The notes: generated by a model not told the origin, from the sequence alone. A stretch of 64,000 nt of DNA from Takakia lepidozioides (GCA_030704615.1 CM060732.1:16180001-16244000), one strand, 5' to 3'; numbered from the stretch's first letter, positions 36,163 to 48,545 are shown. Translations and numbers: made by a program.

Positions 36163-38430
36163 TATGTGTGATACATTTTGTGTTGAAGATGTATTTTGGA
36201 AAGATTCATCCATTTGTTTTTTTAATATGTAATTCATGTGTCTAGTTACTTGTAGTTTTGTTAAACCTAACGATTGATGTTTTAATAAGAACACGGAAGC
36301 AATATCTTTAATTGGTTTTGTAGGATGTGATCTAGTAAGTTCATATAATTAATTATTTAAGTTATCTGACCATTGGAATCTATGTGTTAATAATGGTTTA
36401 AACCAGGGATGAGATATATTATTTTCATGTAAAATATGTATAGGAAGTGATTGAGTAAAATGTTTTCCAATGTCAAGTGAAGTGGCATGACTAATCGTTG
36501 ACAAAACTTTAATATGACGTTTTAAGTAGTATGAAACACACTAAAGAACGGGTATCTAATATTGGCGACGGTAAGTTCTGTATTTCTTGTAAATATATTT
36601 CAATTTCAGTTATGCTTGGTACAATTGTAAAACATTGCTTTAAATCTGTTTGAAACTCTAGTGAAAGAGAAGAAATAATTTCTCTAAAGTACAAGCATTG
36701 ATAAATACGTCTGCTTCAATTGTTTTAGGTAGCAAAAATAATTCAATAAATGATAATGATGGACATGAAAATATAAATGATTGAGCAATTTGTAATTTAT
36801 GTTGAACCAAAAAATTATTAATATTCATTTCCATAAATTATTTGTATATCATATAATAAATGGGCACTTGTTGTACTAGTAATTCTAAATGTTATTTATG
36901 GAAGTACTTTCTAAATTATATTTTTTTATTACATATAATATGTTAAATCCATTTCAAATCTCTTAGAAGCTATTTTAATGATTGTGTTTATCATTATAAC
37001 ACTCATAAAAATATCCGTTTGAAACTGTTTTGAAGACCACTTTGGAGACTGAATTTAATACTGTAACACTGAGAAAAACATGTATTTGAGATTGTTTTGA
37101 AGACCGTCTTAAAATTGTTTTTGAAAAACAAACCGAGATTTGTAGACCGCAATGACAACTACAATGAGTATTGAAGCACAAAAATAGTGATTACGTTTTT
37201 GTAAAACATATGTTTTGAAAGCTGAAGACATTATTAATAAGAAAAACTCAAGTTACATGAAACAAAATACATATTGTTTAAATGTAAGTAAACATACAAG
37301 TTTTAAATTCAAAATACAAACCTAAAATGAAATGTATAATATATATAATATGTATATATAGAGAATAAAAACTATCTAACTTTTTAGGTTTCTTAGTTTT
37401 TGAAGGCAGATTGTCATCATCGACAAATAGTCATCGTTTTGGTTTGCCTTCTTGATGACCAGAAGGTTCATGTTTGAAAAGAGGCTCAGTAAGAGGTTTA
37501 GTGCGTAAAAAAAAAATTATCTGAGGTGTTGGTCAAGTATCCAAAGATATGGGTGAACTTTCAAGTTCTGGAAACAAGTGTGGTTCGATGGATGAATCCA
37601 ATGTAGATGCTGATAAAACAGTTATGGTATGTCAGAAATTGTCTATACAATATCTAGACCTAGATTGTGCTCTTCAAAGCCAACAAGGTAAGATGTGGGC
37701 GATAACATAAATTTACCTTGTAAACTGAGTCTGGATAGAAGGCCAATTTGTTTATGCTTGCTGCAAGCCAAAAAGTCAAGTTCAGTCATGGAAACAATAG
37801 CTTCCAGCCATTGCCCCAGCAAATATGTAATGATGATTTCAGTCCCATCATTGACCAATCACTTCTGGCTAACCAAAGTTACCACTGACGCACAAATCCA
37901 GCAAACACTGAAATTCAGATACGCCCAATACATAGGACATTAACGCAAACATATCTTCTGGCCGCATCTATTCTCATCTCCCTACTGCCCATTATGCTTA
38001 ACTACTCACCAAGCACGTGACACTTGGCCGCACCTCCTTAGTCAATGTACGCATCCAATTATACATGGCCTTCATATCACACGTTATACCCACGCAGTTT
38101 GGCATCTCCACATGACATTATTTCAGGATTGAGAGGAAAGACGGGAATTTGAAACAAAACATAATGTACCGGATAACATGGCAACATGGAATAAATGGAA
38201 TGGAATAAATCTAAGTTACAATTAAGCTGGAATATGGAACATTCAAATGTGACTGCAACATGGAATAAACGGCATGGAATAAATCTAAGTTACAATTAAG
38301 CTGGAAATCTCAAAATATGCAGATGAAGCCAATTGGTTTCAGTGATAATCAAGAATATTTTATTATGAAACAGTGACAACCGAAAGACTATTAATGCTGG
38401 CACCTACCAAGGTCGGCCACCAGACCACAC
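36163..38430. other. AT-rich intergenic stretch
   Basis: Very AT-rich from 36.2 to 37.6 kb, with many short open frames and no conserved motif. No gene or RNA is recognised. A 74-bp tandem duplication lies near 38181-38306. Confidence 0.5.
38181..38306. repeat. 74-bp tandem duplication
   Basis: A 52-bp core beginning GCAACATGGAATAAA and ending AATTAAGCTGGAA occurs at 38181 and again at 38255, with two or three differences. Confidence 0.75.
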
Positions 38431-38439
38431 TGTACCACA

Positions 38440-38660
38440 ATGGTTGCTACCATGCATATGCACCCGGTCACCATGCTCTTGCCCCGCTAGGCTTTGCTCG
38501 GACATACTCTTTATCCAAGGCCTACCCATTAACACCCTGCCACCCACCTCACCATCCCCTCAATTCACCATTCATTTCATTGAATTCACATTTTGTCATG
38601 ATCGATATCCCAATGACTCGATCTTAGAAAAACGTCAAAAATATGCCCCGCTTAACAATA
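38440..38660 (+). repeat. Left arm of an inverted repeat bounding 38.4-48.5 kb
   Basis: About 200 bp here are roughly 70-75 percent identical to the reverse complement of 48330-48545. Shared blocks include GGCCTACCCAT/GGCTTACCCAT, CATTCA(T/C)TTC(A/G)TT, ATTCACAT, TTGTCA and TAGAAAAACG(T/A)CAAAAATATGCCCC. In both arms the AAATATGCCCC end points inward. The arms enclose a MULE-like transposase, and long terminal inverted repeats are usual for MULEs. They could also be two unrelated insertions of one dispersed repeat. Confidence 0.65.
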
Positions 38661-38934
38661 TCACTACAGCTTTGCATATAACAAGCATCTACTAATCCTC
38701 TTTCCTCCTTCATCGTGCTCTCCATCCTTTGCTTCCGATCTCCGCTCCCGCCTGACTACGAAGTCCTCCTCGAATAATCCCCTTCCTCCATTCCCCGTTT
38801 TTCCCTTTATCTTCCTATCCGCAGTTCTAACCGTTTCCCTCACTAACCGTCGTCTGTGAACTAACATGTTCCCTTCGCAGGTGTTGTTCCCCACAGTCGT
38901 TCCATGTCCTACTCTTCGTTCCCTATGATCGTGA

Positions 38935-39350
38935 CAGCTGTGTCAAGCTGTTACTGGCTGTGTGAAACTGTGACGGGCTGTGACTGGCTGTGCGACTGTG
39001 TTTGGCTGTGTCGGGCTGTGACTGGCTGTGTGGCTGTGCCGGGCTGTGTCGGCTATGTCGGCTGTGTCTGCTGTGACGACTGTGACGGGCTGTGCTGTTG
39101 GCTGTGTGACGGGCTGTGTAGGGCTGTGTTGGCTGTGTTGGCTGTGTCGGCTGTGTCGACTGTGACTGGCTGTGTGGCTGTGTCGGCTGTGTGACGACTG
39201 TGACTGGCTGTGTTGGCTGTGTCGGCTGTGACGACTGTGACTGGCTGTGTTGGCTGTGTAACCCCCTTCTACAGTGCGCTGCTGTCACCCCTAAGGCTCC
39301 TGTTGGTCTCAGTCTGTGCAAAAATTAAGGGTACCCTACAGATCCCGTAT
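38935..39350 (+). repeat. Minisatellite (GGCTGTG family) plus unique end
   Basis: About 320 bp of degenerate short units such as GGCTGTGACTGGCTGTGTCG. From 39261 there follows a non-repetitive end (CCTGTTGGTCTCAGTCTGTG, then AAATTAAGGGTACCC) that recurs inverted at 54315-54370. The Cys-Gly-Val-rich open frames across it are composition effects. Confidence 0.85.
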
Positions 39351-39410
39351 AAGTGTCTAAGTCCCCTACAGTCCTCTAACACAGGCAAACTTCCCTACCT
39401 CAACCGTGCT

Positions 39411-39955
39411 AGAATCGGCGCTGATTATGTGCTTCCAACGAGTTGATTAATTCTAATTGTTGCCAGTTTAGGGTTTTGGACAATGTTTAAAGGGGATCCT
39501 CCTACATTTCATTGGTGCCGATGCATAGTATCGGCGCCGATTACATCCATGCACAAAATTTGGACGGCGCCAATGTCCTTAATGTGCACTGTTCAATGAC
39601 TTTGTCTGGACATTCGAAGGCAGCCGTTACATAGAATCGGCGCTGATTACATGGTTGCAGTGACAACATTATTTGCAATTGGTCAAGACTTGCATCTGCA
39701 ACACTATTAAACGGATGTTCTGCTCAATTCCACTGCTCCCCTTGAGAAAAAACGTCTCAGTTTACATACTCCCAAGGCATAATGCATTCAATTCGGCGTC
39801 GATTTTCTTAAGCGACAATCTTCGTACATTAATCCGACCAAATGGAAGATTTTTCTTACATATAATCGTCGCCGATTATATGTTAATGCAGGCAACAATC
39901 GTCGCAGGTTATCGCATGCCGGCCACATGGAACGACTAAATTGGCGCCGACTACA
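39411..39955. repeat. GGCGCC palindrome array 1
   Basis: Eight or so copies of the motif ATCGGCGCCGAT and variants, near 39413, 39533, 39574, 39633, 39793, 39865, 39899 and 39938. Some have one arm altered (CGGCGCTGATT, CGTCGCCGATT). Outside the motif the sequence is not obviously repeated. Confidence 0.75.
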
Positions 39956-40393
39956 CAATGCGTTCCTTGCTTGTACTGCGTAGTGCGCAATCCCAAAGGG
40001 GGTGGAGGATGTAATATGAGACTAAACTGTACTCCCACCACAATCACTCAAATTTCATTCTTCTTATGGGAACAGTTATTCGAATTGAGAAAATCAAATT
40101 GTACCCCGGGATTGCATCGCCCTTAAATATCTTCAGTGTGGCAGATGTCCAGTGGAGATGAGGAAGTGTTTGTTGTTGTTGTTGTTTTCACAAAATCGAG
40201 GTAAAAAACAATCCATCCCCAATCCACCCCCAAACGAAATGACGAGTTGTCCATTGTCAAAATCAAGGTTAAAATTTCACATAAATGAGGGCCCAATGGG
40301 TATATTTATTCATCCACATGAATTACGTAAGAAGCACTTCTACTATGCTGTTGGTGCATGGGAATGGTCAGCCTTATGCCTCGTGGAGTTAAG

Positions 40394-41131
40394 TCATGAA
40401 GGAGTAGGAACTTCGACTGCTCTGAAGACGAGGTCAAGAGTCATGGGGCTCCTCCAGGTAAAGTTGATAGGGGCCGTTCTCACGCCTCTGTTCAAGTGGA
40501 CGACAATGTCGTGCCCTTCAATCAAACCACCATGGAATATGGAAAGCTTTACTGTTGGCCCGCTGTTTCCGTAATCCATCTGAATACGAATATCCCCATT
40601 CACAAGATAAGATGTGCGGACTCGTTCAGGAGTGTACGTCACGGAGATGGAGTCATCCCAGGTCCACTGGCAGCAGTTCCAATGCCAAAGCATGGCCGTG
40701 CGTAATTTGTCCTCCTACCGGTCTCTGTAAGGTGGAATATCCAAGTCAAGGACGTGTAGGAGCCATAGACTCGGTAGACCGCCACTGTCGCCCCGCTCGA
40801 AAGCGTAGTAGCCTGGCAGATACTCTAAAGCTGTCAATGATTCCCCCCGCTCCCCTGAATCGTGATTGGAAACTGTCATCCAGATAACGATGTCCCCCGC
40901 TGACGGCGTAAACATTTCAAAGTCGACGCCTCCATAAGGGCAGTCCTCAGCGTCCCGGAAACACGGCATCCTTGCAAAGTAGAGAACAAGTCTATGCATG
41001 AAGAGTAAGTCGAAGTTGAGGAGCCAGTGAATTGTGGATGAGAATGACGTTGCACATGTCAACGGAGAAGACAGTTCAATCATGGAGTGATGAGAAGCGG
41101 ATGAGGACGGGTGCTCCAATAATGGAGGCAC
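40394..41131 (-). pseudogene. Unknown protein family D, copy 1
   Basis: Reading frame of about 245 codons broken by one TAG at 40715-40717; both sides are in the same frame. I do not recognise the family. It aligns with 46517-47053 through CP(Y/W)G, GDIV, a D-rich segment before LRTAMLWHWNCCQW (in copy 2 FRTALLHEWKCCKW), and a final block GHDIVVHLNRG (copy 2 DEEVIVHFEQN). The protein is acidic and Trp/Cys-containing, with no signal peptide or membrane segment. An acceptor-like AG before GMPCFRDAEDCPYGG suggests an intron near 40970. It lies opposite and upstream of the MULE-like transposase, inside the inverted-repeat unit. Confidence 0.55.
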
Positions 41132-41325
41132 TGCAACATGGGTGCCACGTGTTCGTGTTGGGTGACACGTGACCGTCTTACATCCCTCAACTGTTTCATC
41201 CCGCTCCCGCTTGATGAAAACACACGGCCGGTTTTCCGTCGGCTTTCCAAGGTGGACAAAATTTTCCTCTAGTTTTCCGGCAGTTCATATTTGGGCACAT
41301 TCTGTTCTCGCCCTGGCTCCCTTCA

Positions 41326-41619
41326 AATCGGCGCCAATTTGCCTCAGAGACAATGTGGTAACGTACTGCGGAGTTCCTTCAGGCATACTACAAATGTTAA
41401 TTGAAATAGAATTTGGCGCCGATTTACTTCAGGGGCACTCATGAAATAGTAGAACTACAATTGCAATGGAGCCAGTTTGTGCAAGTAACAGTGTTCAGCT
41501 CTAAAGCGGAGTTCCTTCGGGGGCACTGAAAATGTTAATCCTATATAATTTGGCCCTACTGCAAGATTAACTCTGAAATTGTAATAGTACGCTGAATATA
41601 ATCGGCGCCGATTATATTC
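41326..41619. repeat. GGCGCC palindrome array 2
   Basis: Three copies, near 41328, 41413 and 41594-41619. The last is a perfect 26-bp palindrome centred on CGGCGCCG, the longest in the window. They lie between family-D copy 1 and the transposase start. Confidence 0.8.
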
Positions 41620-41996
41620 TGGCTGTCTTCGCGAATGACGATGACAATCGAAGGAACCATTGGGAGTTTGCATTTTGCGGATCACCCAATGGGAAATGCT
41701 CTAAAACTGGCAGAGTTTTTGCACACATCCAAGGAAACTAAACGGCACCCTTTTGAATTTTATTAAAAAAATGGGCCGCAGTGAAAGTGGCGGTTTTTGG
41801 CGATACCCCAAATTAATGGATGGCGGCGGGATTAAAAGCATATGTAATGGAGTTTCTGGCCGTTGACATGCGCCCTGTAGAAAGGTAAAGTTCGCACTTT
41901 GGTGGCACGTCCCACTTTCGGAACTTTGAAGAACCGGCTGCGCTCCCTCGCAGGCTCGGTTTTCATTCTGTGGCCTTGCATCGTCCTCTTGCAAGA

Positions 41997-44900
41997 ATGG
42001 ATCAATGGACAATGGACAATTTTGTTAGAGTGACGTGCCCTCCGGACACAGCGATTCTGAAATTCAGTGAGTGCGGGGGATTTGTCCGTTTTGCAGACCA
42101 TTTCCTGCTTGCGAGGTACTGCCTCAACCCACTTTCCATCGTGTTCGAACAAGAGGAACTTCATGATGGGGTTGTGGTCAGTTATTGGATTGCCAACCCA
42201 GTTCGTAGTGCTGAAGGGGACCCTTGGTTACTTCCATTTAAAGGCAAAGTTGGGTACAAGATTTCTGGTGTTCCGCTTGCACCACACATTGCAAAGACTC
42301 CTTCCAAGCATTCCCCCGCATTGACTCCCAAGACTGTGGCGTCTTTTGCTGCTGGACTCAGAGTAATCGGAAAGTATTGACTGTCCAGTGACAAAGAGTG
42401 TGTTGTTGTTGGTTCCACAAAGTCATCGTCCAAAACAGTCGTTGAAGCTGACCCACCTTCCTCCAACAATCCCAATTCCATTATGGAGGTTCTGCGGCTG
42501 CTTCATTGTAGTCAAACTTCAAGGAGCGCTCTGGCCAAAATTGACTTCTTCGACATTGAACACTGGGAGGTGCCACGCCTGCCCTGAATTGTCGATGGGG
42601 ATATTATGTACGAACTTCCACCTGTCCCCCCCATTACTACACCTGCTGGGGTGCTGGAAGGAATGGACCGCAAGTACGACGGGAATCCTTGGTGCTCTAT
42701 GAAGACAACGAATATCAAACTCCCGCTATTACAGGGGAAGGATGGAGCAGTCAGGTAAGATGCACACATCCTGTGTTTCTGCATGAAATTCGTAGTTTTT
42801 TTTTCCACAATTTGTTGTAACATCATCCGGCATGTGCAGGTACATTTCATGCGTTGGACAGTTGCGATGTCTAAGAACTACTTTCCCGCATTACATACGA
42901 GAGAGAACTCACAATGAAAGATTATGGCTGGGACATTACGACGGTCAATTCAAACCGCATTCCACGGTGCCGGACAACGCATTCCAGTGTGCAATCTGCA
43001 AGCATCCACCTACATGCATGGATAGGTGCCCTGCAAAGATGTACTACGTGACTGGACCTCCAACCATGATGAGGGCTGCAGCGCATGTCAGGAGGCATAA
43101 CCACGAGGCAGGCAGCAATTGCAGCAAAAGAGGTCGTTTTGGAGGAGGTCCACCGGTTGCCATCTGCGAGGCCAAAGGCTGTTGAGTTGCTTGCCGCACA
43201 AAAAATAGCCATGCAGCACATCCTCTCACTGGATGGGGGAAAACGCAGTCAGCTCTTTGAGGGTGAATTTGAAAATTTAGTGGAGGCTGTCGGAGATGTG
43301 GATTCTTCCTCCGTAAGATAGAATGTGCATAAACTGAAAGAGCAATTTGGATGGGGGGACGACATGAAGAACATTCTGACATTTAAGGGAAGCTGCGGCT
43401 ATGATTACATACATGGGAGTAGATTTCCAGGTCAAGGCTTGACGGAGGATAGGTGCTTTATGTTCAAAATGTCCACGGTCGGCAACGGGTCAGGTGTAGA
43501 TTTGGTGGAAATGATGAATAAAGGGGGGGAGTTGGAAAACAGTTGGGTAATGTTCGACAATGTGAAGAGAATCCACGGGTGGAGTACAATGGCTTGCCAT
43601 GTCTACCATCCGTCCTACCAGAAGCTAATGACCATCGCAATCTGTGAAATGAAGTCCGAGGACACACAGTTGTAGGTCCTCATGTGGGACTGCGTAAAGG
43701 AGCAAATGAAGAGGGCAGGCAAGAGGCCTCCACATTTTAGGGGTTTCATGGCTGACAATGCAAACGCCAATTGGGCGGCAGTGCGCAATGTCTTCGGAGA
43801 CGAGTCTCCAATGGAAGGTAGAGAGAGGTCTTGTGGTTTTCAATGGGGGCAAAACCTCTCATCGTACACCAAAAAATACTCTCAAGAGGGACTGCAATCC
43901 GCTCATCTGTCCTTGGCTGCCCAATGGAGGACGGCAAAAAGCAAGCAGGAAGCGGAGATGGCCTTCTTGATAATTAGATCATGGTGGTCATCCTCGTGTG
44001 CTGCAAAACTGGTTGATATTCCCGCGTTGGAGAGCTGGTTGTCGTGGTGGACATACCGCTACAAACAGTTGGGGTCTTTTGTAAGGGCGGTAAGTGTACT
44101 TGCAAACATTCATGGCCTAGTTATGGACCTTTTGCTCACATGAGCGGACAAATTTTCTCCCTGACAAATGGTGCATGTAAGGAAGGATCAGTGTCGTTGT
44201 AAGTTCACCCTATTCTAAAACATCGAATACGGTGACGTTGTATAACTGGCTGGGATGGAATCGGCGCCGACTAGCAATGTCATTCAAATGCAAATACAAA
44301 TAATTCCGTGAAACACAACCCGTGGCCTATATCCATCACCGGTTTTGAGTGGTGGAAATGAAAATCGGCGCCGATTTGTTTGAATGATGTTGCAGTATGT
44401 GTAATTCCAACGCGCAAAAACATATACTAGAGGTAGGAGGGGAAATCGTCGTCGATTTCCATTCACGATATTCCAGTATGTCTTCTTGCAGTGCGCAGAA
44501 CTTCTCCAGGTAGGAGAGGAAGTCGGCGTCGATTTCCAATCCCACCATTCCAGTGTGCATTGCGCAGCCAACGATAGTATTGTGGGAAATGGAAATCGGC
44601 GCCGATTTCCGATTTGGAGAGTGTCGATAGGGGGTGGAATTGTCTGTTTAGTAGACGAACATTGCAACATTGTTAATTGCCTGGATTGCGATGCCATTCT
44701 CTTCGAGCACCTTGTATGGCTGCTGAACAATGATGATTGTTGTGAACAGAGTCTGACATTGGAGGAAGATGCGGATATGCCAAACGTCAACATGTCGGAG
44801 TCAGTACATGCAAGTTGGCAAGCTGGGAGTGGTACCCAGAAGACAGATTTGTACACCGCAACACGACATGATATTGTACAGGCCATTTTGCAGAGCTCTC

Positions 44901-46122
44901 AATTCAGGAATTATTTGAAGGGGGGAACGAAAGGGCAAGGCCCCGACATGGAAGAAATGCTCATGCATGCTGCGATGAGGTCGACTGACCCATTGAAAAT
45001 GGCTGAAGCTGTCAAAAATTTCATGGTGGGCACTCCTTTGCACACGTGACAGGAAGGCCTGGAAGGAGATCTCCTTACACGGACAACGAAGAGGAAGATA
45101 CTTTCGAGAACTACCAAGGAGGACGAGGCCGACCATTCATGGAGGGCGGATATGAACCTCCGCACAGGACCTCGCAGATCCCATGGTGTAGGAGGATCAA
45201 GGTGTGGTCCTGCATGCATAGACTTGGATTCTGAGCAGGACTTCGATCAGAATTCAGTGCCCAAGCAGAATGGGAAGCCTGTTTTTGAGTTAGTTGTTTC
45301 ATCAGCCATTTGGCATATCGCCAAAACAACGGATACATGTCGACGCCGGTGCTGGGCGATTAGAACAGAAAGTGGAGCCCCATGCAAACAGCCCATTCGA
45401 CCTGCCAAATCCCTTGGTGTACCAGCACCCACATACAGTGCAATGTGGCATCCTCCATTTATGGTGAAGGAAACCCCTAAGGACTTCTGGTTTTTCCCCC
45501 ATGACATTCAGCAGTGTGTTCGTGGCGAACTTAGCAAGGATGTGAAAGATCGACCCCAACCAACCCATGTGTGGCCGGTGCAGGCAGGGACTGATTTGAC
45601 CCAAGACGAAGTAGACAAACTTGATGCGGCGGGATTTCATCTGGTGCCAGTGGATGATTGCAACGATGGGTTTGCAAGTGGAGCTACCACATACAATGGC
45701 CCGTATGAGAACAGGGATTACTACCCCACAAAAGATGGAACAAAGTCTACAAGCGCAAGAAGCAGACAGCTCTAGCACGGACAAAGGTCGGATTGGCTCT
45801 GACCCTCAGAGCCACAGTCCAGTCCTTTCGAAATGTGCCTCGGCCAGGCATTGGCAGGGTGTACAACATTTCCACAGCAAGGTCAGCCAAAACGGGATTG
45901 GTATACAATGTTTCCATCTCCATATTTCCTGATTGCAGTTGTCCGGATTTTACGACCACGCAGAATAAGAAGGGAGCGTACACTCACTGCAAACACATCT
46001 ACTATATTTTCCTCCGCCACCTCCGCTGTTCAACGGATCTGGAGACAATCAACTACCCCACTCTGAGTATGAACGAAGTGGAGTCTGTCCTTCGAAACAA
46101 CCCATGCGCCTGGGACGGGTAG
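41997..46122 (+). pseudogene. MULE-like transposase with SWIM finger (copy 1)
   Basis: Cut-and-paste transposase, order N to C. The N-terminal domain 41997-42377 (FVRVTCPPD, GVVVSYW) is separated by TGA 42378 from MEVLRLLHCS and SMKTTNIKLPL. An 85-bp intron (42755-42839) follows, then a FLYWCH/WRKY-like zinc region (RYISCVGQLRC, CAICKHPPTCMDRC, HVRRHNHE). The DDE core has WVMFDNVKR (first Asp), AICEMKSEDT and GFMADNANANWAAVRNVFG (second Asp). The MULE-type CxxH reads CGFQ, so its His is lost. A 660-bp intron (44090-44749) precedes ADMPNVNMSESVHASW, FWFFPHDIQQCV and the SWIM finger CSCPDF...HCKHIYYIF (45940-46010). In-frame stops TGA 42378, TGA 42585, TAG 43319, TAG 43673 and TGA 45047, plus a frameshift near 43100, make it dead. 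The MULE class is inferred from these motifs. Confidence 0.8.
44250..44611. repeat. GGCGCC palindrome array 3, inside the transposase intron
   Basis: Five motifs near 44260, 44362-44377, 44440, 44522 and 44591-44610. The last is the perfect 20-mer GGAAATCGGCGCCGATTTCC. Spacing is about 70-105 bp. The matching intron of transposase copy 2 is 86 bp and has no motif, so the array was gained or expanded in this intron. Confidence 0.85.
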
Positions 46123-46237
46123 AGGGACTCCACAATAACGGCATCTAATGTGGAAGGGGAAATCCTTGCACGAATGGTCGTCGAAGGACGTGGTTGGAAT
46201 GGAGGATGGTTGGCGTACTCATTTTGGTTAGTGGCAG

Positions 46238-46335
46238 AAATCGGCGCCGATTTAGACATGGTTCAGTCGTCGGATGGCAACACAGTGAAGGAAGCCCATC
46301 AAGTGTCGTTCAAGTCAGCGCCGATTTGGAAAACG
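46238..46335. repeat. GGCGCC palindromes 3' of the transposase
   Basis: Perfect AAATCGGCGCCGATTT at 46238-46253 and a variant near 46316 (CAGCGCCGATTT). They lie between the transposase stop and family-D copy 2. Confidence 0.75.
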
Positions 46336-46516
46336 CCACAGTCTGCATTATGTTTTTCGAAAGATACAATTTTTAAAATGACACTTAACTTTTAATTTAA
46401 GTAGGTATCAATTTATTCCAACGTGTTCCGTTCAATACATCTTATCCCCAGTCATGTACGTGGCCAAAGACTGTGACAATCTATGACATACAAAGATTGA
46501 AACTGAAACTACTTTT

Positions 46517-47053
46517 TTATGTGCTAACTGTGACTGTCCGTTCCTCATATTCTCCGTTGCGCATCCTCGTGAATATGAAGTTCGCTTCGTCGTCGTTTTG
46601 CTCAAAGTGCACTATGACCTCCTCATCCTCCAATTCATTGCAGCCATTGTAAATTCAATCGAGACATTAGTGCAGTCTAAGAACATCACCGAAGGAAGTG
46701 GCGTCCTCACTGAATTCCCGGTTAAACTGCATGAATATCATATCCACGTACTTCCATTTGCAACACTTCCATTCATGAAGTAATGCTGTTCGGAAACGAT
46801 CGGGATCCGCATAAAGTGGCCAGTCCTGATCCATTATGCGTACATTGAACATTCGCCCACCACCACTGCCGAGGTCGTCGCGCCACTCCTCAAAATCATC
46901 CCGTGTCCATTCATGGCAAAACAACGAGAAAGAATTCTCAATGCGGTGGAATAAGGCAAGTGTGTCCTGTAGAAGAACAACTATATCACCATTGCGTGCA
47001 GAGTATCCACCCTCTTCCTCCCCCCATGGGCATCCTGCAGAACCACAAACCAT
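46517..47053 (-). CDS. Unknown protein family D, copy 2
   Basis: Second member of the unrecognised family. It starts near an intron-acceptor-like CTGCAG before GCPWGEEEGGYSARNGDIVV. It continues FNVRIMDQDWPLY, FRTALLHEWKCCKWKYVDMIF and MQFNREFSED. After a break near 46665 it ends LEDEEVIVHFEQNDDEANF...TVTVST with TAA at 46517. The C-terminal block aligns with copy 1, so the frame or splice change near 46660 is probably real: a short intron or an indel. The protein is acidic, with no membrane segment. It lies opposite the transposase and downstream of it, so a D gene flanks the transposase on each side. Function unknown. Confidence 0.5.
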
Positions 47054-47454
47054 ACTTCAGACGGAGACGTTCATGTAAAGTGAGAAATGAGAAAGTGTTC
47101 CCAACGAATGAGCGTTTCCTCAGAAAGAGGAACCTTTATAGTAATTTGAGAACCAACGGTAATCCAAACGGTACAGAGAAGACCACGTGCCACAAGAATG
47201 GATGATAAATGTCCAACAAGGAAAAAAATGGATCATCCCAATGGATGAGAAAATGAATGGATGGATTCAGTTTGTCACCACGACTGTGAGTTCGTTCGGA
47301 ACATTATGAAATTGTGGACTTTTTCGTGAAAACCAAAATATTGTACTGAACGTAAAATGGGCTAAGGTCTACCTGAGGTCACGTTAAGGAAATCGGCCAT
47401 TTATGTACAATGCACACCAACAGTTCCAGAATTAAAAACCCGTGCCGCACTTAT

Positions 47455-48021
47455 ACAATTCGGCGCCGACTTACACTAAAGATATGTACTCGACTGAGGT
47501 GTTCAAAATTACACATTCGTGAATGCCATTGGGTACCTACAAATCGGCATTTTTCCGGGAACGGTAAACGTTCACGAGTCCCCGGAGGTCCAACGATGGT
47601 CACTATTTATGAGAAATCGGCACCGATTTCACTTTCAGCTACTCCAATTTATGTGCAGTGGTCTGCTAAACCCGAATTTGAAAAAGAAATTGGTTGCCAT
47701 TATTCCCTTTTGCAGGGAAATTGCAAACAAAGGGGATTTATACATTTAGCAAAATAGCAAATTCGGCGCCGATTTGCCTTCCCATCTGATGACATGATTT
47801 CAAAATGTGATGCCCATCGTTCGCAAATTGCCATTTTGGTGCAGCTTTGAACGGGAATCAACGCCGATTTCCAGTTTCAGCACCAACGGAGTTCATGGCG
47901 CATATTCTCCGGTGTGAAATCGGCGCCGACTCCCTTTTCAGATTACCAATGAATAAGTCTGCAGGCATTTGAACTGAAACTCGGGTGAGGCGATTGGAAA
48001 CCGGAAATCGGCGCCGATTTG
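47455..48021. repeat. GGCGCC palindrome array 4
   Basis: Motifs near 47460, 47612, 47762, 47858, 47918 and 48005-48020, with a half-motif at 47540. Several spacings fall near 75 or 150 bp. No gene is seen in 47.05-48.3 kb. Confidence 0.8.
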
Positions 48022-48329
48022 CCCCGGCAGGATTCTGAAATGGTTTCTGCATTTTTCCATTTGATATTGTCTAAAACCCGTCAGACAGCACTTCGGTGTG
48101 TGTCTCGCTCCTAGACACCATAGCCTTGTAAGTGTCTAAGGTGCACATTGCGCACATCTCATCTTCAGAGACGTAGAGGAGTACAGATATCGCGATTCAT
48201 TCGGTTCCACCTCAAAATTTTGCTGCCATGGAGGAGGGTGAAGGCTCTTGTCATGGAGAGAGCGAGGTGAGAACAAACGCGAGGCAGCTAGAGCAACCTA
48301 CGGCGGGACGAGCAGCGCCACCCATGCTG

Positions 48330-48545
48330 GCGGATGGCGAGGATGAGGGGGGCATATTTTTGTCGTTTTTCTAGGGTGGAGGGGGCTGGGTATCGGTCGT
48401 GACAATATGTGAATTGAACGAAGTGAATGGTTAGCTCCCGGGAGGGGGAAATGGGTAGGGGGACATTGATGGGTAAGCCATGGACAAGTAGGATGTCCGG
48501 GCAGAGGCGAGAGGGACAGGTATAGGGCAGGCGCAACTACTGATT
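48330..48545 (-). repeat. Right arm of the inverted repeat bounding 38.4-48.5 kb
   Basis: Partner of 38440-38660, on the opposite strand. Both arms have the AAATATGCCCC end facing inward. If they are the TIRs of a MULE, the element is about 10.1 kb. I could not define exact ends or a 9-bp target duplication by eye. Confidence 0.65.

Noticed and set aside
38904-39321. Cys/Gly/Val-rich and Ser/Thr/Gln-rich open frames on both strands
   Set aside because: They are translations of the GGCTGTG minisatellite and have no independent support.
41997-46122. Alternative genetic code or programmed readthrough for the transposase stops
   Set aside because: Frameshifts and a mutated CxxH accompany the stops, while host genes use the standard code; decay is simpler.
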